Counted from the stretch's first letter, positions 29,006 through 37,529 are shown. The stretch is DNA of 64,000 nt from Capnocytophaga leadbetteri (GCF_003054025.1 NZ_QBKG01000008.1:1-64000); one strand, 5' to 3'. Notes: a model not told the origin generated them from the sequence alone. Program-made: numbers and translations.

Positions 29006-29045
29006 AAAACTCCCTATATGGCACATTTATCATATGGGGAGTTTT
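29006..29045 (-). terminator. Terminator hairpin, CTCCC family
   Basis: AAAACTCCC-TATATG and CATATGGGGAGTTTT with a ten-base loop. It follows the 29066-29380 gene on the minus strand. A plus-strand TATCTTTG box lies at 28947-28954, so a short plus-strand transcript could also end here. Confidence 0.8.
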
Positions 29046-29065
29046 ATAATTAACAAATAAGTTAA

Positions 29066-29380
29066 TTATTTCCTTAGAAAACGGAAACGTTCTATGATAT
29101 CCATAAGCATATCAGCTTCAAAAAACTCATCATTTAGTAAGTCGTCAAATTCTTCATCACTATCTTCGTAAATGTTACTAATATAAGATAGATGTTCCTC
29201 TGCTTCAGGGAAATTACCCTTCATAACATAGTATTCAGCAAATATTAGATGTGCTTTGATAAGGCTTATTTTATTATCACCTCCTGTTTCAAGTACTTTA
29301 TTTAAGCTTTCTATACTTTCTGTCTCCAATCCTCTAGCTAATTGCAAAGTAGCTTTTTTTAAGTATAATTCTGCATTCAT
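29066..29380 (-). CDS. Small TPR-like protein
   Basis: A 104-residue soluble protein. It has two helix-turn-helix pairs resembling TPR motifs (LYLKKATLQLARGLETES, YYVMKGNFPEAEEHLSYI), an acidic tail and no signal peptide or membrane helix. The protein family is unknown to me. It is likely a protein-interaction module. It is the only gene on its short transcript. Confidence 0.65.
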   Translation of the reverse strand: MNAELYLKKATLQLARGLETESIESLNKVLETGGDNKISLIKAHLIFAEYYVMKGNFPEAEEHLSYISNIYEDSDEEFDDLLNDEFFEADMLMDIIERFRFLRK

Positions 29381-29463
29381 TGTTTGTTTGTATATTGTAC
29401 AATAAATTCTGCCCCAAATATAAGGATAATTTGTTAATTAACTCATAAGGCAATACAAATATC

Positions 29464-29946
29464 CTAAGCCATCATTTGCAATAAACTACTGATTTCGTCA
29501 GCGTGAGTGCGACAGTAGTACATCACAAAAGCAATAAAAGGCACAAAAAGTATGATACTCCACAACAAGCCTTGCGCAAAGACTTTGTAATCGCCGAGAC
29601 GATAGAGTATATAGCCTGCCCAAAGAAGATTAAGCGTCATAGTAATATGCGACATTTGGGCAAAGATATTAGCGCCACTCCACGTAAAGGTTAAGAGTCC
29701 CATAGTGCCAAAATAGTACATTGGCAAGAAAGCAAGTGCCAACCCAATAGCGTTTTTGTTGTACAAAAAGACTATAAAGCCTACTAAATATACCAAGCTA
29801 CTGGGCGAACAAGCATTGTAAGCAATCCATTGTACTATGTTTGTTTTCAGGTTAAAGAAGAAGTAACCACTTCCTGAAAGAGTGAGCAGTAATAAGGCAA
29901 TCGCTAAGACGATACCAATAGTTTTTTCTGTTTTTGTAAGTTGCAT
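29464..29946 (-). CDS. Hydrophobic membrane protein, four to five helices
   Basis: A 160-residue protein with hydrophobic segments near residues 12-30, 48-65, 72-90, 98-115 and 125-145. It has a short charged N-terminus (MQLTKTEKTIGIVLA) and no recognised motif. It may be a small transporter or a membrane-scaffold protein. I do not recognise the family. It lies immediately after the AraC-type regulator on the same strand (34-base gap), which may indicate a shared transcript. Confidence 0.65.
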   Translation of the reverse strand: MQLTKTEKTIGIVLAIALLLLTLSGSGYFFFNLKTNIVQWIAYNACSPSSLVYLVGFIVFLYNKNAIGLALAFLPMYYFGTMGLLTFTWSGANIFAQMSHITMTLNLLWAGYILYRLGDYKVFAQGLLWSIILFVPFIAFVMYYCRTHADEISSLLQMMA

Positions 29947-29980
29947 AGTATTAAAAGTTATAAAATGATTGACAAATGGG

Positions 29981-30832
29981 TTAATTAATAGGAATATAAA
30001 TCTCTGTTTTTAGCTTTTCTTTAGGGGTACGGCGCGCATCGTTGAGGTATTTTTCAAAGAAAGGTTCTTCGCGTAGTGTGTACTGGTGGTCTATAACCCA
30101 GCGTACAGCTGTATCATACACCTGAGAAAGGTTTTCGTAACTGCCTTGATAGAAGAAAACGGCATATTTACCTCCTGCTAAGGTCTTGCAACTAACTTCT
30201 TCTTGTGGGGTGGCAGGCTTGTGGATAGCCAAACATACATCAGAGCGTTGCAAAGAGCCTTCAGTGATTTTCGGATCGTCATACGATATGCATATAGACT
30301 CTATCCCTTTGGTGAAGAGTTTTTGAGCCTTAATAACAGCCCATAGTTGCTCATAAGCCTTTCCGTAGTCTAAACTTCCGTAAGCACCTGTGAGGGCTAC
30401 ATAAATAAGGTTTTTAGGCTCTAATGTTACTATTTTAGGGGCTTTCAGAGCCAAATCGGGGTTGATGATTTCTTTTTTCATAATGTAGGTATCTTTGTTT
30501 GTTCTATACTCGGTAGGGCTGATGCCGTATTGTTTCTTAAAGGCTTTAGAGAGCGAAGCAGGAGTTTCATAGCCTATATTAAAGGCTATTTCTTCTATTG
30601 TCAGAGCGGTGTACCGCAGCAAGCGGGCAGTAGCTTCTAACCTAAGACGAGTGATATACCCTCCAATAGCTTCGCCTTTTAGGGCTTTGAAGATGCGGTG
30701 AAAATGAAAGTCTGATAAAGCCGCCTCATTAGCGAGTGTTTTTAGGTCTAAAGTCTCATCTAAATGATTGTTGATGTAAGCAACCACCTTATTGATGCGC
30801 TGAATGTAATCGTTGTAAGTAATGTTTTTCAT
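29981..30832 (-). CDS. AraC-family regulator with GyrI-like effector domain
   Basis: A 283-residue transcription factor. Residues ~8-105 form the two helix-turn-helix motifs of AraC/XylS (TLANEAALSDFHFHRIF; EIAFNIGYETPASLSKAFKK). Residues ~130-283 form a GyrI-like (SOUL/AraC effector) domain that usually binds small hydrophobic or multidrug ligands. The order DNA-binding then GyrI domain is that of Rob-like regulators. The upstream minus-strand box TATCTTTG at 30856-30863 fits its promoter. Likely targets include the 29464 membrane protein, but no operator is recognised. Confidence 0.88.
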   Translation of the reverse strand: MKNITYNDYIQRINKVVAYINNHLDETLDLKTLANEAALSDFHFHRIFKALKGEAIGGYITRLRLEATARLLRYTALTIEEIAFNIGYETPASLSKAFKKQYGISPTEYRTNKDTYIMKKEIINPDLALKAPKIVTLEPKNLIYVALTGAYGSLDYGKAYEQLWAVIKAQKLFTKGIESICISYDDPKITEGSLQRSDVCLAIHKPATPQEEVSCKTLAGGKYAVFFYQGSYENLSQVYDTAVRWVIDHQYTLREEPFFEKYLNDARRTPKEKLKTEIYIPIN

Positions 30833-30920
30833 ATTGAGTTACTGATTTACGAGGGCAAAGATAAGGCTGTTTTGCAGAAAAGACTTTTCCTATCTTGCTT
30901 ATTTTCTAAAATTGCCAATA

Positions 30921-30972
30921 AAAACTCCCCGTGATGCGAGCCGCATAGGCAGTTTACACCACGGGGAGTTTT
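30921..30972 (-). terminator. Terminator hairpin, CTCCCCGTG family
   Basis: AAAACTCCCCGTG and CACGGGGAGTTTT arms, with a longer ~26-base loop than the other copies. It follows the DUF302 gene on the minus strand. Confidence 0.85.
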
Positions 30973-31010
30973 ATTCTCTAATTCTCTAATTTGCTAATTC
31001 TCTAATTTTC

Positions 31011-31475
31011 TCATTTGCTAATTGACGATTTAATCAGCTGTTGCATGGCGCTATCTATCTTCTCAGCTGTACTGAAGTTTTGCTTTATATCATATTTTTT
31101 GGCAATAGCAGCAATTTTCTCGTAGCGTATCTTTACTGTTTTATCTTCCTTATAGATGAGGATTTTCAAAGGGAGTTCAATAGCCAAGCGAGGGTTTTCC
31201 TGCATTAGGGCAGTTCCTACTTTGGGGTTACCTACTATAAGCACAGTGGCGGGGTGCATACTTTCGCCTACTGCCTCGGCTGCCTTCTGATGGTCGATAG
31301 TAGCAAAAATGGTAATACCCCTGCTATTTACCTCTTTTTGAAGGGCTACCACAGTCTCTTCAAAAGCTAATGGACTCTCAAAGTCAGCATAAGGTTTTAT
31401 CATATCTGTACAGCTAATAATAGGTTGTGCAGCCGCTAAGAATGGGAATAATAACAAGATAATTAAGTGTTTCAT
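31011..31475 (-). CDS. Secreted DUF302 protein
   Basis: A 154-residue protein with a signal peptide (cleavage near AAAQ, residues 14-17) and a DUF302 domain. Family features include FEETVVALQKEVNSRGITIF, the D-H pair of TIDHQKAA, and NPKVGTALMQENPRLAIEL. DUF302 domains occur in periplasmic proteins; their activity is not established. It is followed by a CTCCCCGTG-type terminator. The upstream region 31476-31732 shows no gene. Confidence 0.85.
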   Translation of the reverse strand: MKHLIILLLFPFLAAAQPIISCTDMIKPYADFESPLAFEETVVALQKEVNSRGITIFATIDHQKAAEAVGESMHPATVLIVGNPKVGTALMQENPRLAIELPLKILIYKEDKTVKIRYEKIAAIAKKYDIKQNFSTAEKIDSAMQQLIKSSISK

Positions 31476-31601
31476 ATAGTTTATTATAAATATTTTTTAG
31501 TGAAAGTAAGAGTGAATTCATTCGGTTTATGGTGAGTTCCCAGCTTTCCACTGCTGATACAGATGAGTTATTTTATCCATAATGTATTCTTTTTTGCATT
31601 C

Positions 31602-31624
31602 AAAGGTAGCCTGTGGCTACCTTT
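31602..31624. other. Perfect 10-bp palindrome in the gap before the DUF302 gene
   Basis: AAAGGTAGCC, three bases (TGT), then GGCTACCTTT. It has no U-run directly after it on either strand, so it may be a regulatory stem or an old terminator arm rather than an efficient terminator. The rest of 31476-31732 shows only A/T-rich sequence. Confidence 0.6.
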
Positions 31625-31732
31625 AGATGGTATAATGTGCAAAAGTACATATTATTTTTTACTTAGCCTACTAATACTTATAGCTTATTGTGCTACGACT
31701 TAATTATTGTAAAGTATAAAGTGAGTAAAGAT

Positions 31733-33298
31733 TTAGAAATACTCTTTCATTGTTCTGATGTCTAGATAACCTTTTTTGCCTTTCTTTACAATGTGATAGA
31801 AAGAGTGGGTTTGGGGTTCTATTTTTTCGTATATAACCTTTTTATGCTGGGGGTAGATACCTATCTTATTATCTTTGTAGAAGTAGATAAGCCCATCCTT
31901 ATGCTGCTCAATATTATCATAGATGATAGGGAGCTGTTCTTCTCCTGTGAGATGAGCTGAAGCATATTTGCGTACATTGCGTTTAAAACTATTTTCTTCT
32001 TCGTTTTCTTTATCCTCCTCTATTCCTTCAATATATAATTCTTTTTCTGAAATCTTTTGATAATTGTATTTGAACAGTCCGTATTTGTTCCCTCGTTGCA
32101 CACGTATAAGCTCTGGGTGATGATAAATGTTGTCCACAAAAAAATCATTCTCATCCCATACAAAATACCTACTACCATCAATAAAAGAAAGTGTTTCATC
32201 GGCACTTCTATCAGAAAGATAGTTTCGTTTTTCGGCTTCGAACTCTGAAGCAAAGCCTCCAAAACCATAAAGCATATAATGTGGGTATTCTGATTTTTTA
32301 GGGTCTTTTTTCAATGAATAACGCCTTTCATATACGGTTCCGCAGAGTGAGTAACTGATTTTGGGGAATTTCTCTATACGTTCGCCATTTATTGTGTAAT
32401 ATGCTGCTCCTTGCTTGTTAAGCATCTCAATACCATTGCGGTAGAAATAAACACTGCGCATCCCTTTAAACGATTTTTTTTGTAAGTAACTGTCGTAGAG
32501 TACAAACTTGCTTCCTCTTCTGGCTATAACGCCAAATTTGTTATAATAGATGGTATCATATCTGCCAGAAAGCACTTTTTCTTTATAGGTATTCATAAGC
32601 TCATAACGCTTGCCTTTGGGGCGAAGTATGAGATGCTCTTCTGGCTCATAGCTTATAAAGTCATCTGTATAGGACAAAGGGTATTGAGTTGGCGCAAGTA
32701 CCGTTGTCTCTATGTTAGTTAAAAACAAGGTTTTATCTTTTAAGGGTACAATAAAACCCTCAATATTTTCTCCATAACTCAAGAGGTAAATGTTTCGCCC
32801 CTTTTTTAGATGGATAGTATGTAGTGCATAATAATCTGTTCTTCGATAAGGTTTTTCTTCTTTTCTATCTATATCACATAACAAAGCCAAGTAAGGGTTA
32901 AGTATCTTGACAATAATTGTTTGAGTATCCTTGTCATAGATAGGAGGAAGTGTGTTAAAGGTTTTGCCTACAAAGTCGCTGGGGGTAGTGCGTTGTATAT
33001 CTTTGAGGTAGATAATTTTCTTGTCGTCCTCTTTTATCTCGTTTAGGGTCTCTAAATCCTCCTCATTATAATGAACCAATTTGAGATCGTAAACTTCGGT
33101 ATCGGTATCTAGATTTTCATCTTCTTGAGACTCAAATTCTAACTCTAAAAACTTGTCTTTCTGTTTTTGAGTATAAAAATAAAGTTCCCCATCAGAGTCA
33201 TAAGCGAGGATATCGATATGACGGATTGAAGTTTCTTTTTGTGCTTGCGCTAAAGAAGTGAGCAAGAGAGCAATGATAAGAGTGATATTTTTTAACAT
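31733..33298 (-). CDS. Secreted hypothetical, beta-repeat rich
   Basis: A 521-residue protein with signal peptide (MLKNITLIIALLLTSLAQAQ). The mature part is rich in Tyr and Glu and contains short repeated beta-strand units of the type K-Y-x-L-Y-D/N and KNKIGIYPQHKKVIY, recalling WG/beta-propeller-like repeats. I do not recognise a defined family. It is predicted to be periplasmic or surface-exposed. A minus-strand TATCTTTG box at 33321-33328 upstream looks like its promoter. The neighbouring hypothetical pair at 33578-34467 is on the same strand. Confidence 0.65.
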   Translation of the reverse strand: MLKNITLIIALLLTSLAQAQKETSIRHIDILAYDSDGELYFYTQKQKDKFLELEFESQEDENLDTDTEVYDLKLVHYNEEDLETLNEIKEDDKKIIYLKDIQRTTPSDFVGKTFNTLPPIYDKDTQTIIVKILNPYLALLCDIDRKEEKPYRRTDYYALHTIHLKKGRNIYLLSYGENIEGFIVPLKDKTLFLTNIETTVLAPTQYPLSYTDDFISYEPEEHLILRPKGKRYELMNTYKEKVLSGRYDTIYYNKFGVIARRGSKFVLYDSYLQKKSFKGMRSVYFYRNGIEMLNKQGAAYYTINGERIEKFPKISYSLCGTVYERRYSLKKDPKKSEYPHYMLYGFGGFASEFEAEKRNYLSDRSADETLSFIDGSRYFVWDENDFFVDNIYHHPELIRVQRGNKYGLFKYNYQKISEKELYIEGIEEDKENEEENSFKRNVRKYASAHLTGEEQLPIIYDNIEQHKDGLIYFYKDNKIGIYPQHKKVIYEKIEPQTHSFYHIVKKGKKGYLDIRTMKEYF

Positions 33299-33388
33299 AT
33301 CGTCCTAAGGTTTTTGTTGACAAAGATAGTGATAAATGGGGAATTAGAAAATTAGAGAATTAACAAATGAGCAAATTTGGGGGATTAG

Positions 33389-33426
33389 AAAATCCCCGTG
33401 GAGTTATTCACTGCATGGGGAATTTT
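33389..33426 (-). terminator. Terminator hairpin, CCCCGTG family
   Basis: AAAATCCCCGTG and GCATGGGGAATTTT arms. On the minus strand it follows a gene remnant (33441-33515) and the 33578 gene. Confidence 0.7.
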
Positions 33427-33440
33427 ATCAAGAGATTAGA

Positions 33441-33515
33441 TTAGTCAATTTTGTGGACTACTTTTGCAAGTCCTAATTCTTTCCATTTACGATTTTTAGC
33501 TTCAGGACGTAATGC
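33441..33515 (-). pseudogene. Short unidentified C-terminal remnant
   Basis: A 24-codon stretch read on the minus strand ends LGLAKVVHKID and a stop, with an in-frame stop directly before its first codon. The basic composition looks like the tail of a lost protein, possibly a mobile-element protein. It sits in the ~280-base gap between the 31733 and 33578 genes. No function can be assigned. Confidence 0.3.
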
Positions 33516-33577
33516 TTACTATATAGCACAATTCATTCTATTTATTCGTATTTTCTTGAAATTTAAATACTATCTTT

Positions 33578-34195
33578 TTAATCACACAAGAAGGATAATA
33601 GTTGATATACAATAGGTGCAGCAGGGTGAGGGATATATAAAATATAAGGTCTTACTTCACGTAAGATTTCTTTAAAATCAATATTTTTAATAAAATGAGA
33701 AACCTCACTACTAAGCTCTTGTTTTTCTTCTATTATTTCAGAAGTATTGAGTGATAAATTATTTCTTTTTTGATAATTATCAAAAATATTTAACAGAGAA
33801 ACTACTATTTTTAAAGCATTTTTAGCTTTTTCATTTTTTATTTCAACATTGTTTAAATTTTCAATTAAACTATTTAGATCGACTTTAGAAAGAACTCTAT
33901 AGAAATTATCTTTAATTTCTATCTGATCATAAAATTCTCCTGCCTTATGGGTTATTTCTACAAAACTTTCAGCAGTAGTATTATAAATATTTGAGCTTTT
34001 TTCTGAAATGAAATCAATAGTAGTGCTATATGCTACGCTTGTGCTCTCGACAATATTATCGTATGTTGAGGAGGTATAACTAGCAATGTTATTCCATAGA
34101 CTTTCTTTGTCCTTTATATCCTTACATGATATATTTTCTTCCTTCTTTTCAAATAAAGAAATGAATTTATCAAACATTGATTTCTCTTGTTCCAT
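33578..34195 (-). CDS. Hypothetical, helical protein
   Basis: A 205-residue protein, from an ATG at 34195 (MEQEKSMFDKFISLFEKK); an upstream in-frame ATG at 34234 is less likely. It is rich in Ser, Lys and Ile, with long predicted helices and a Pro-rich hydrophobic end (RPYILYIPHPAAPIVYQLLSF). No signal peptide is seen. I do not recognise the family. It starts 20 bases after the 34216-34467 gene and should be in the same transcript. Confidence 0.6.
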   Translation of the reverse strand: MEQEKSMFDKFISLFEKKEENISCKDIKDKESLWNNIASYTSSTYDNIVESTSVAYSTTIDFISEKSSNIYNTTAESFVEITHKAGEFYDQIEIKDNFYRVLSKVDLNSLIENLNNVEIKNEKAKNALKIVVSLLNIFDNYQKRNNLSLNTSEIIEEKQELSSEVSHFIKNIDFKEILREVRPYILYIPHPAAPIVYQLLSFLCD

Positions 34196-34215
34196 ACAAA
34201 TAATTGTAATTGATT

Positions 34216-34467
34216 TTACCAAAATTTCCACCAAGGAGAATCGCTTTTCTCTTCAATAGTTATTACATTTGCTGTTAAACTTAGAGTTCTATCTGTTTTA
34301 ATACCTGGGAATTTATTTTTTGCCCAATTTTTTAGAACTTCTTTTCTGTTACCACCCATAAATGAGCGTGCTAAATTGAAATTTTCAGTAATAAAAGTTT
34401 CGTTAATTGAAAAAGCTCCATTAAGTTGTCCTGCTCCTAAAATTGTTACTTTGTACTTTCTAGCCAT
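34216..34467 (-). CDS. Hypothetical small protein
   Basis: An 83-residue protein beginning MARKYKVTILGAGQLNGAFS and ending in an aromatic cluster (SPWWKFW). A short beta-alpha unit is plausible (KVTILGAGQL). I do not recognise it. It is the first gene of a pair with the 33578 gene, downstream of the structured RNA candidate at 34590-34701. The upstream 387-base gap is otherwise A/T-rich. Confidence 0.6.
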   Translation of the reverse strand: MARKYKVTILGAGQLNGAFSINETFITENFNLARSFMGGNRKEVLKNWAKNKFPGIKTDRTLSLTANVITIEEKSDSPWWKFW

Positions 34468-34589
34468 TCTTTTAATCGTTATTTAGTTTATTATTCCTAC
34501 TCTTTTACAGGCTTTTCGGTTTCCGCCTTTATCGTTCACATAAGTACATAAAAAAACGCGGGTACATTCCCTATTACTTTCTCATAGAA

Positions 34590-34701
34590 GCCCGACCAAA
34601 GGCATACAGCAAAAGTAAAAAGGAATGCCCACGCTTATAACGCAGGCATTTCCACTTCACTTTCCTTGCTGTTAAAAAATTGGTCGTTTTCTATGAAAGG
34701 A
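34590..34701 (-). ncRNA. Candidate structured RNA (long imperfect rod)
   Basis: In the 387-base gap upstream of the 34216 gene, three nested stems can be read on the minus strand: CTTTCATAGAAAACGACCAA with TTGGTCGGGCTTCTATGAG; CAGCAAGGAAAGT with ACTTTTGCTG; and an apical GGAAATGCC/GGCATTCC hairpin with a small inner stem (CGTT/AGCG). Together they make a rod of about 110 nt with one internal bubble, a shape recalling 6S RNA. It is too A/T-rich and lacks the motifs for tmRNA or SRP RNA. The rest of the gap shows no gene or clear promoter. Confidence 0.45.
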
Positions 34702-34854
34702 AAATTGTAAAGCGAAACGCTAATTTATGTCTTTATGTAATTGTTTTTTCTGTTTCTTTTAAATAGTGTTTAAATGAGTTTTTAAATTCATTGCAAAGGT
34801 AATGAATTCTTTGTAATATGCAAGGGGGTGAGAAATAAAATTGTTAAAAAAATA

Positions 34855-35718
34855 CTATTCAACCTTTATGATTTGTCTGCAATCATTAATCCACATAATT
34901 ATATCAAGATATTTTGCATCTTGGTGTTCATCCAAACTTACTGTACCATAAACAATTACGTGGCAACCATTGGGATAATCTTTAATAAGAGAAAATCCCT
35001 TACTTACTAACTTTATTGCAATTGTTTTCTCTTTACCTTCATCTACTATTTTTTCTCCATATAAAAAAAGAGAAGGTTCATTATCATCTCCTATGTGGTA
35101 AATATTCCCTTCAATACAGATAGGATGTCTTTTAGGTTGTTCTTTGTGGACGACTTTTAAAATACCCCCATATTGTTTAAAAGCAAAATAAAAATCTTCC
35201 CATTTGACTTGCTCTTCTCCAAAATACAATGTAAATTGAGATAAATCGGCATCACTTTCCAAATCGTCTCTTAAACGTAATATATCTCTTACTGTTTTTA
35301 GATAATTGTTATAGTACTTGTTATCAGCAGATATGGTCTTGCTATATCTGTCATAAGGTTGTATGTTGTTATTAGTTTTCGTACTTTTTTGGCTGTAAGG
35401 ATTTTTTAAACTCAAAATAAATTTACCTTTTTCAATAGGCAAACATTGTGATTCTGCCACAATTTCCTTTATTCTATTTGAAATATTGTATGGGCAATCT
35501 TCTTTATGAACTGAGGTTTTACTGTCTCTGAAGAAAGCTGAAACGGTAGAAGAATTGCCTTTACTATACCTTCTTATATATGCTTCGACAAAAGAGAGTT
35601 TCGCTCCACAAGAACATCTAACTTCTTTTCTGTCGTTACATTTTTTAAACATTTCTTCATACTCACGAGGAGTAACAAGTTCATTGTTTTCAACAAGTAA
35701 TGCTTTTTTAATCTTCAT
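34855..35718 (-). CDS. Hypothetical zinc-binding protein
   Basis: A 287-residue protein from the ATG at 35718; an open frame continues 54 codons upstream but lies in A/T-rich sequence, so I prefer the shorter start. Near the N-terminus it has two paired cysteines C35-x-C37 and later H71 and C75 (HKEDCP), a likely zinc-binding set similar in spacing to the N-terminal zinc module of CoiA-like and other DNA-related proteins. The rest holds beta-rich segments (SRKTISADNK, FSLIKDYPNGCHVIVYG) without a recognisable catalytic motif. It is not a clear nuclease. No operon partner is seen. A small Bro-N-like ORF lies upstream. Confidence 0.65.
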   Translation of the reverse strand: MKIKKALLVENNELVTPREYEEMFKKCNDRKEVRCSCGAKLSFVEAYIRRYSKGNSSTVSAFFRDSKTSVHKEDCPYNISNRIKEIVAESQCLPIEKGKFILSLKNPYSQKSTKTNNNIQPYDRYSKTISADNKYYNNYLKTVRDILRLRDDLESDADLSQFTLYFGEEQVKWEDFYFAFKQYGGILKVVHKEQPKRHPICIEGNIYHIGDDNEPSLFLYGEKIVDEGKEKTIAIKLVSKGFSLIKDYPNGCHVIVYGTVSLDEHQDAKYLDIIMWINDCRQIIKVE

Positions 35719-35833
35719 AATACTTTTACTTTTAAAATTATTCGCAAAAGTATGGGTTTTTTGCTTATTGGCAAAATAAAAGTTCTGACATTTTTTAGGG
35801 GTGTTTTTAGCAAGTTTTTTATAGCCTATCGTG

Positions 35834-35956
35834 CTATGACTCTTTAATTTTAAGGTAGTCTTTAGCTTTTGTGTCAGCAATATCCGTAAGACGCATTTTG
35901 CCGTCAGCAGCTTCTAATTTTAAACTGTTACAACTTGTAACGGTTCCATTTTTCAA
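35834..35956 (-). pseudogene. Bro-N-like small ORF, copy 1 (start lost)
   Basis: Forty codons ending in DIADTKAKDYLKIKES, 33 of which match the intact copy at 38372-38500. The first possible start is a TTG at 35954-35956, which lies only 5 bases from the TATCTTTG promoter box (35961-35968); alignment with copy 2 shows about 30 bases deleted here, removing the ATG. The part LKLEAADGKMRLTDIADT resembles the Bro-N domain of phage-type antirepressors. Copy 1 is probably dead. Confidence 0.55.
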
Positions 35957-36003
35957 ACCACAAAGATAGTAATAATTAGCCAATGAGTCAATATGTCAAT
36001 AAA

Positions 36004-36039
36004 AAACTCCCCGTGCAGTACCATACCACACGGGGATTT
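36004..36039 (-). terminator. Terminator hairpin, CTCCCCGTG family
   Basis: AAACTCCCCGTG and CACGGGGATTTC arms around a ~13-base loop. It follows the DUF389 gene on the minus strand and closes the series of six related hairpins between 26.8 and 36.0 kb. Confidence 0.8.
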
Positions 36040-36057
36040 CATTTTCTCATCTACCAC

Positions 36058-36106
36058 AATCGCCAAATCGCCAAATCGGCAAATTGCCTAATTGACAAAT
36101 CGGCAT
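36058..36106. repeat. CGCCAAATCGGCAAATTG tract
   Basis: Short words CAAATCG, CCAAATCG, GGCAAATTG, CCTAATTG, GACAAATCG repeated with variation just after the DUF389 gene stop. Confidence 0.65.
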
Positions 36107-37404
36107 ATTACTTTCTTATCGCCAAATTTCTCAGCGAGCCATTGTTGCAATCGCGCGGCATCTATTTCTTTGACCACTTCTTTGCCCTTTATAGTATCTT
36201 TTTTCAGGGTGTAGAGCAGTACAGTAGCCGTTTGTAGAGAATCTTTATTAGACAAGTGGTTCAGCTTGCCAAAATAAAAATCGTCTATGCTTGGGAATAA
36301 TACCTGCATTTCTTTAGCAAAAGTAGCATCAGTAGGCTTGTATTTTTCCAACTCGTCAGTTAGGTTCTTTATCATCACATCTTTACTAGAGAGCGACGAC
36401 TTGTTTTTGTTGATTTCTAATAGTATTTCTTTATCAATTTCCGATTCTTTTTGTCGTACAATAAGATTGGTATTGAGTAGATTGAAGTTTTTAAGGTTGC
36501 TTTGCAGTGTTTTTAACTCTTCATCGCTAAATTTCTTATCCAAAAACGCTAATTCAATGCTTTTAGGGTTCGTATTGTAGCGTATTTTCTTATAAATGAT
36601 AGTATAACCACTGTTTTCAAACTCTGCAGTGATATAGTGTGCCACATTCTCGTGGAATTTCTTCTCTTCTAAAAGACTATAAGCTAAATAGAGGCTGGGA
36701 GTGACGATGAGGACTACTAGTGTAGTGATAACCACGCGCAAACGCTTGTTAAGCGCCTCATTACCCGTATTCTTAGGGGTGTATTTCAGGTATTTGATAA
36801 TGAGGAAAGTAGCAATACCTATGAAGAAGCAGTTAATGCTGTATAGGTAAAAAGCACCTAAAAAGTAACTAATATTGCCGGTGGCCAAGCCAAAACCAGC
36901 TGTACAGAGCGGAGGCATCAAGGCAGTAGCAATAGCTACCCCTGGTATAGGGTTACCTTTATCCTCGCGCGTTAGCGAGATAGCCCCTACCAACCCACCC
37001 ACAAAAGCGATGAACACATCGTAAATAGTAGGCGAGGTACGGGCTAAAAGCTCTGATTGCGCATCCTTAAACGGACTGATATAAAAGTAGATAAACGATA
37101 CTATAAGGCTCACTACCGTAGCGATAAGCAAACTGCGTCCTGTTTTTTTCAATAAGTCAAAATCATAGGTAGCTAATGCAAAGCCTGCCCCCACAATAGG
37201 CCCCATAAGAGGTGAAATAAGCATCGCCCCGATAATGACTGCCGTAGAATTGACGTTTAGTCCGATAGATGCAATAAGGATAGCACAAGCTAAAATCCAT
37301 AGGTTAGCCCCTCTGAAAGAGATATTGCTGAGGATATCCTCAATTACTTTTTCTTTTTTCTCTTCGCCTTGGTATAGATTAAGTAGGTTTTTTAAGAAAC
37401 TCAT
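36088..37404 (-). CDS. DUF389 membrane protein
   Basis: A 438-residue inner-membrane protein of the DUF389/TIGR00341 family, with about six hydrophobic helices in residues ~30-235 (for example AVIIGAMLISPLMGPIVGAG) and a long, soluble C-terminal half. Conserved family glycines and the AMLISPLMGPI motif are present. The function is unknown; some members are called hypothetical transporters. It has a minus-strand -7 box (37459-37466). The upstream gap carries an A/T-rich repeat tract. Confidence 0.85.
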   Translation of the reverse strand: MSFLKNLLNLYQGEEKKEKVIEDILSNISFRGANLWILACAILIASIGLNVNSTAVIIGAMLISPLMGPIVGAGFALATYDFDLLKKTGRSLLIATVVSLIVSFIYFYISPFKDAQSELLARTSPTIYDVFIAFVGGLVGAISLTREDKGNPIPGVAIATALMPPLCTAGFGLATGNISYFLGAFYLYSINCFFIGIATFLIIKYLKYTPKNTGNEALNKRLRVVITTLVVLIVTPSLYLAYSLLEEKKFHENVAHYITAEFENSGYTIIYKKIRYNTNPKSIELAFLDKKFSDEELKTLQSNLKNFNLLNTNLIVRQKESEIDKEILLEINKNKSSLSSKDVMIKNLTDELEKYKPTDATFAKEMQVLFPSIDDFYFGKLNHLSNKDSLQTATVLLYTLKKDTIKGKEVVKEIDAARLQQWLAEKFGDKKVICRFVN

Positions 37405-37529
37405 AGTGTTAAATAAGTGTTTAGATGTTAGTACTTAAGTAATGTTTTATCTGAACTGCAAAGATAATAATAATTTACTAATTGAGTATAAGCCGCACAA
37501 GCAAATCGTCAAATTGGCAAATCGTCAAA

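Noticed and set aside
34590-34701. tmRNA or SRP RNA in the structured gap
   Set aside because: The tag-peptide region of tmRNA and the GGAAGCAGCC-type loop of SRP RNA are both missing.
36088-37404. Ion transporter assignment for the DUF389 protein
   Set aside because: Only the membrane topology suggests it; no transport motif is recognisable.
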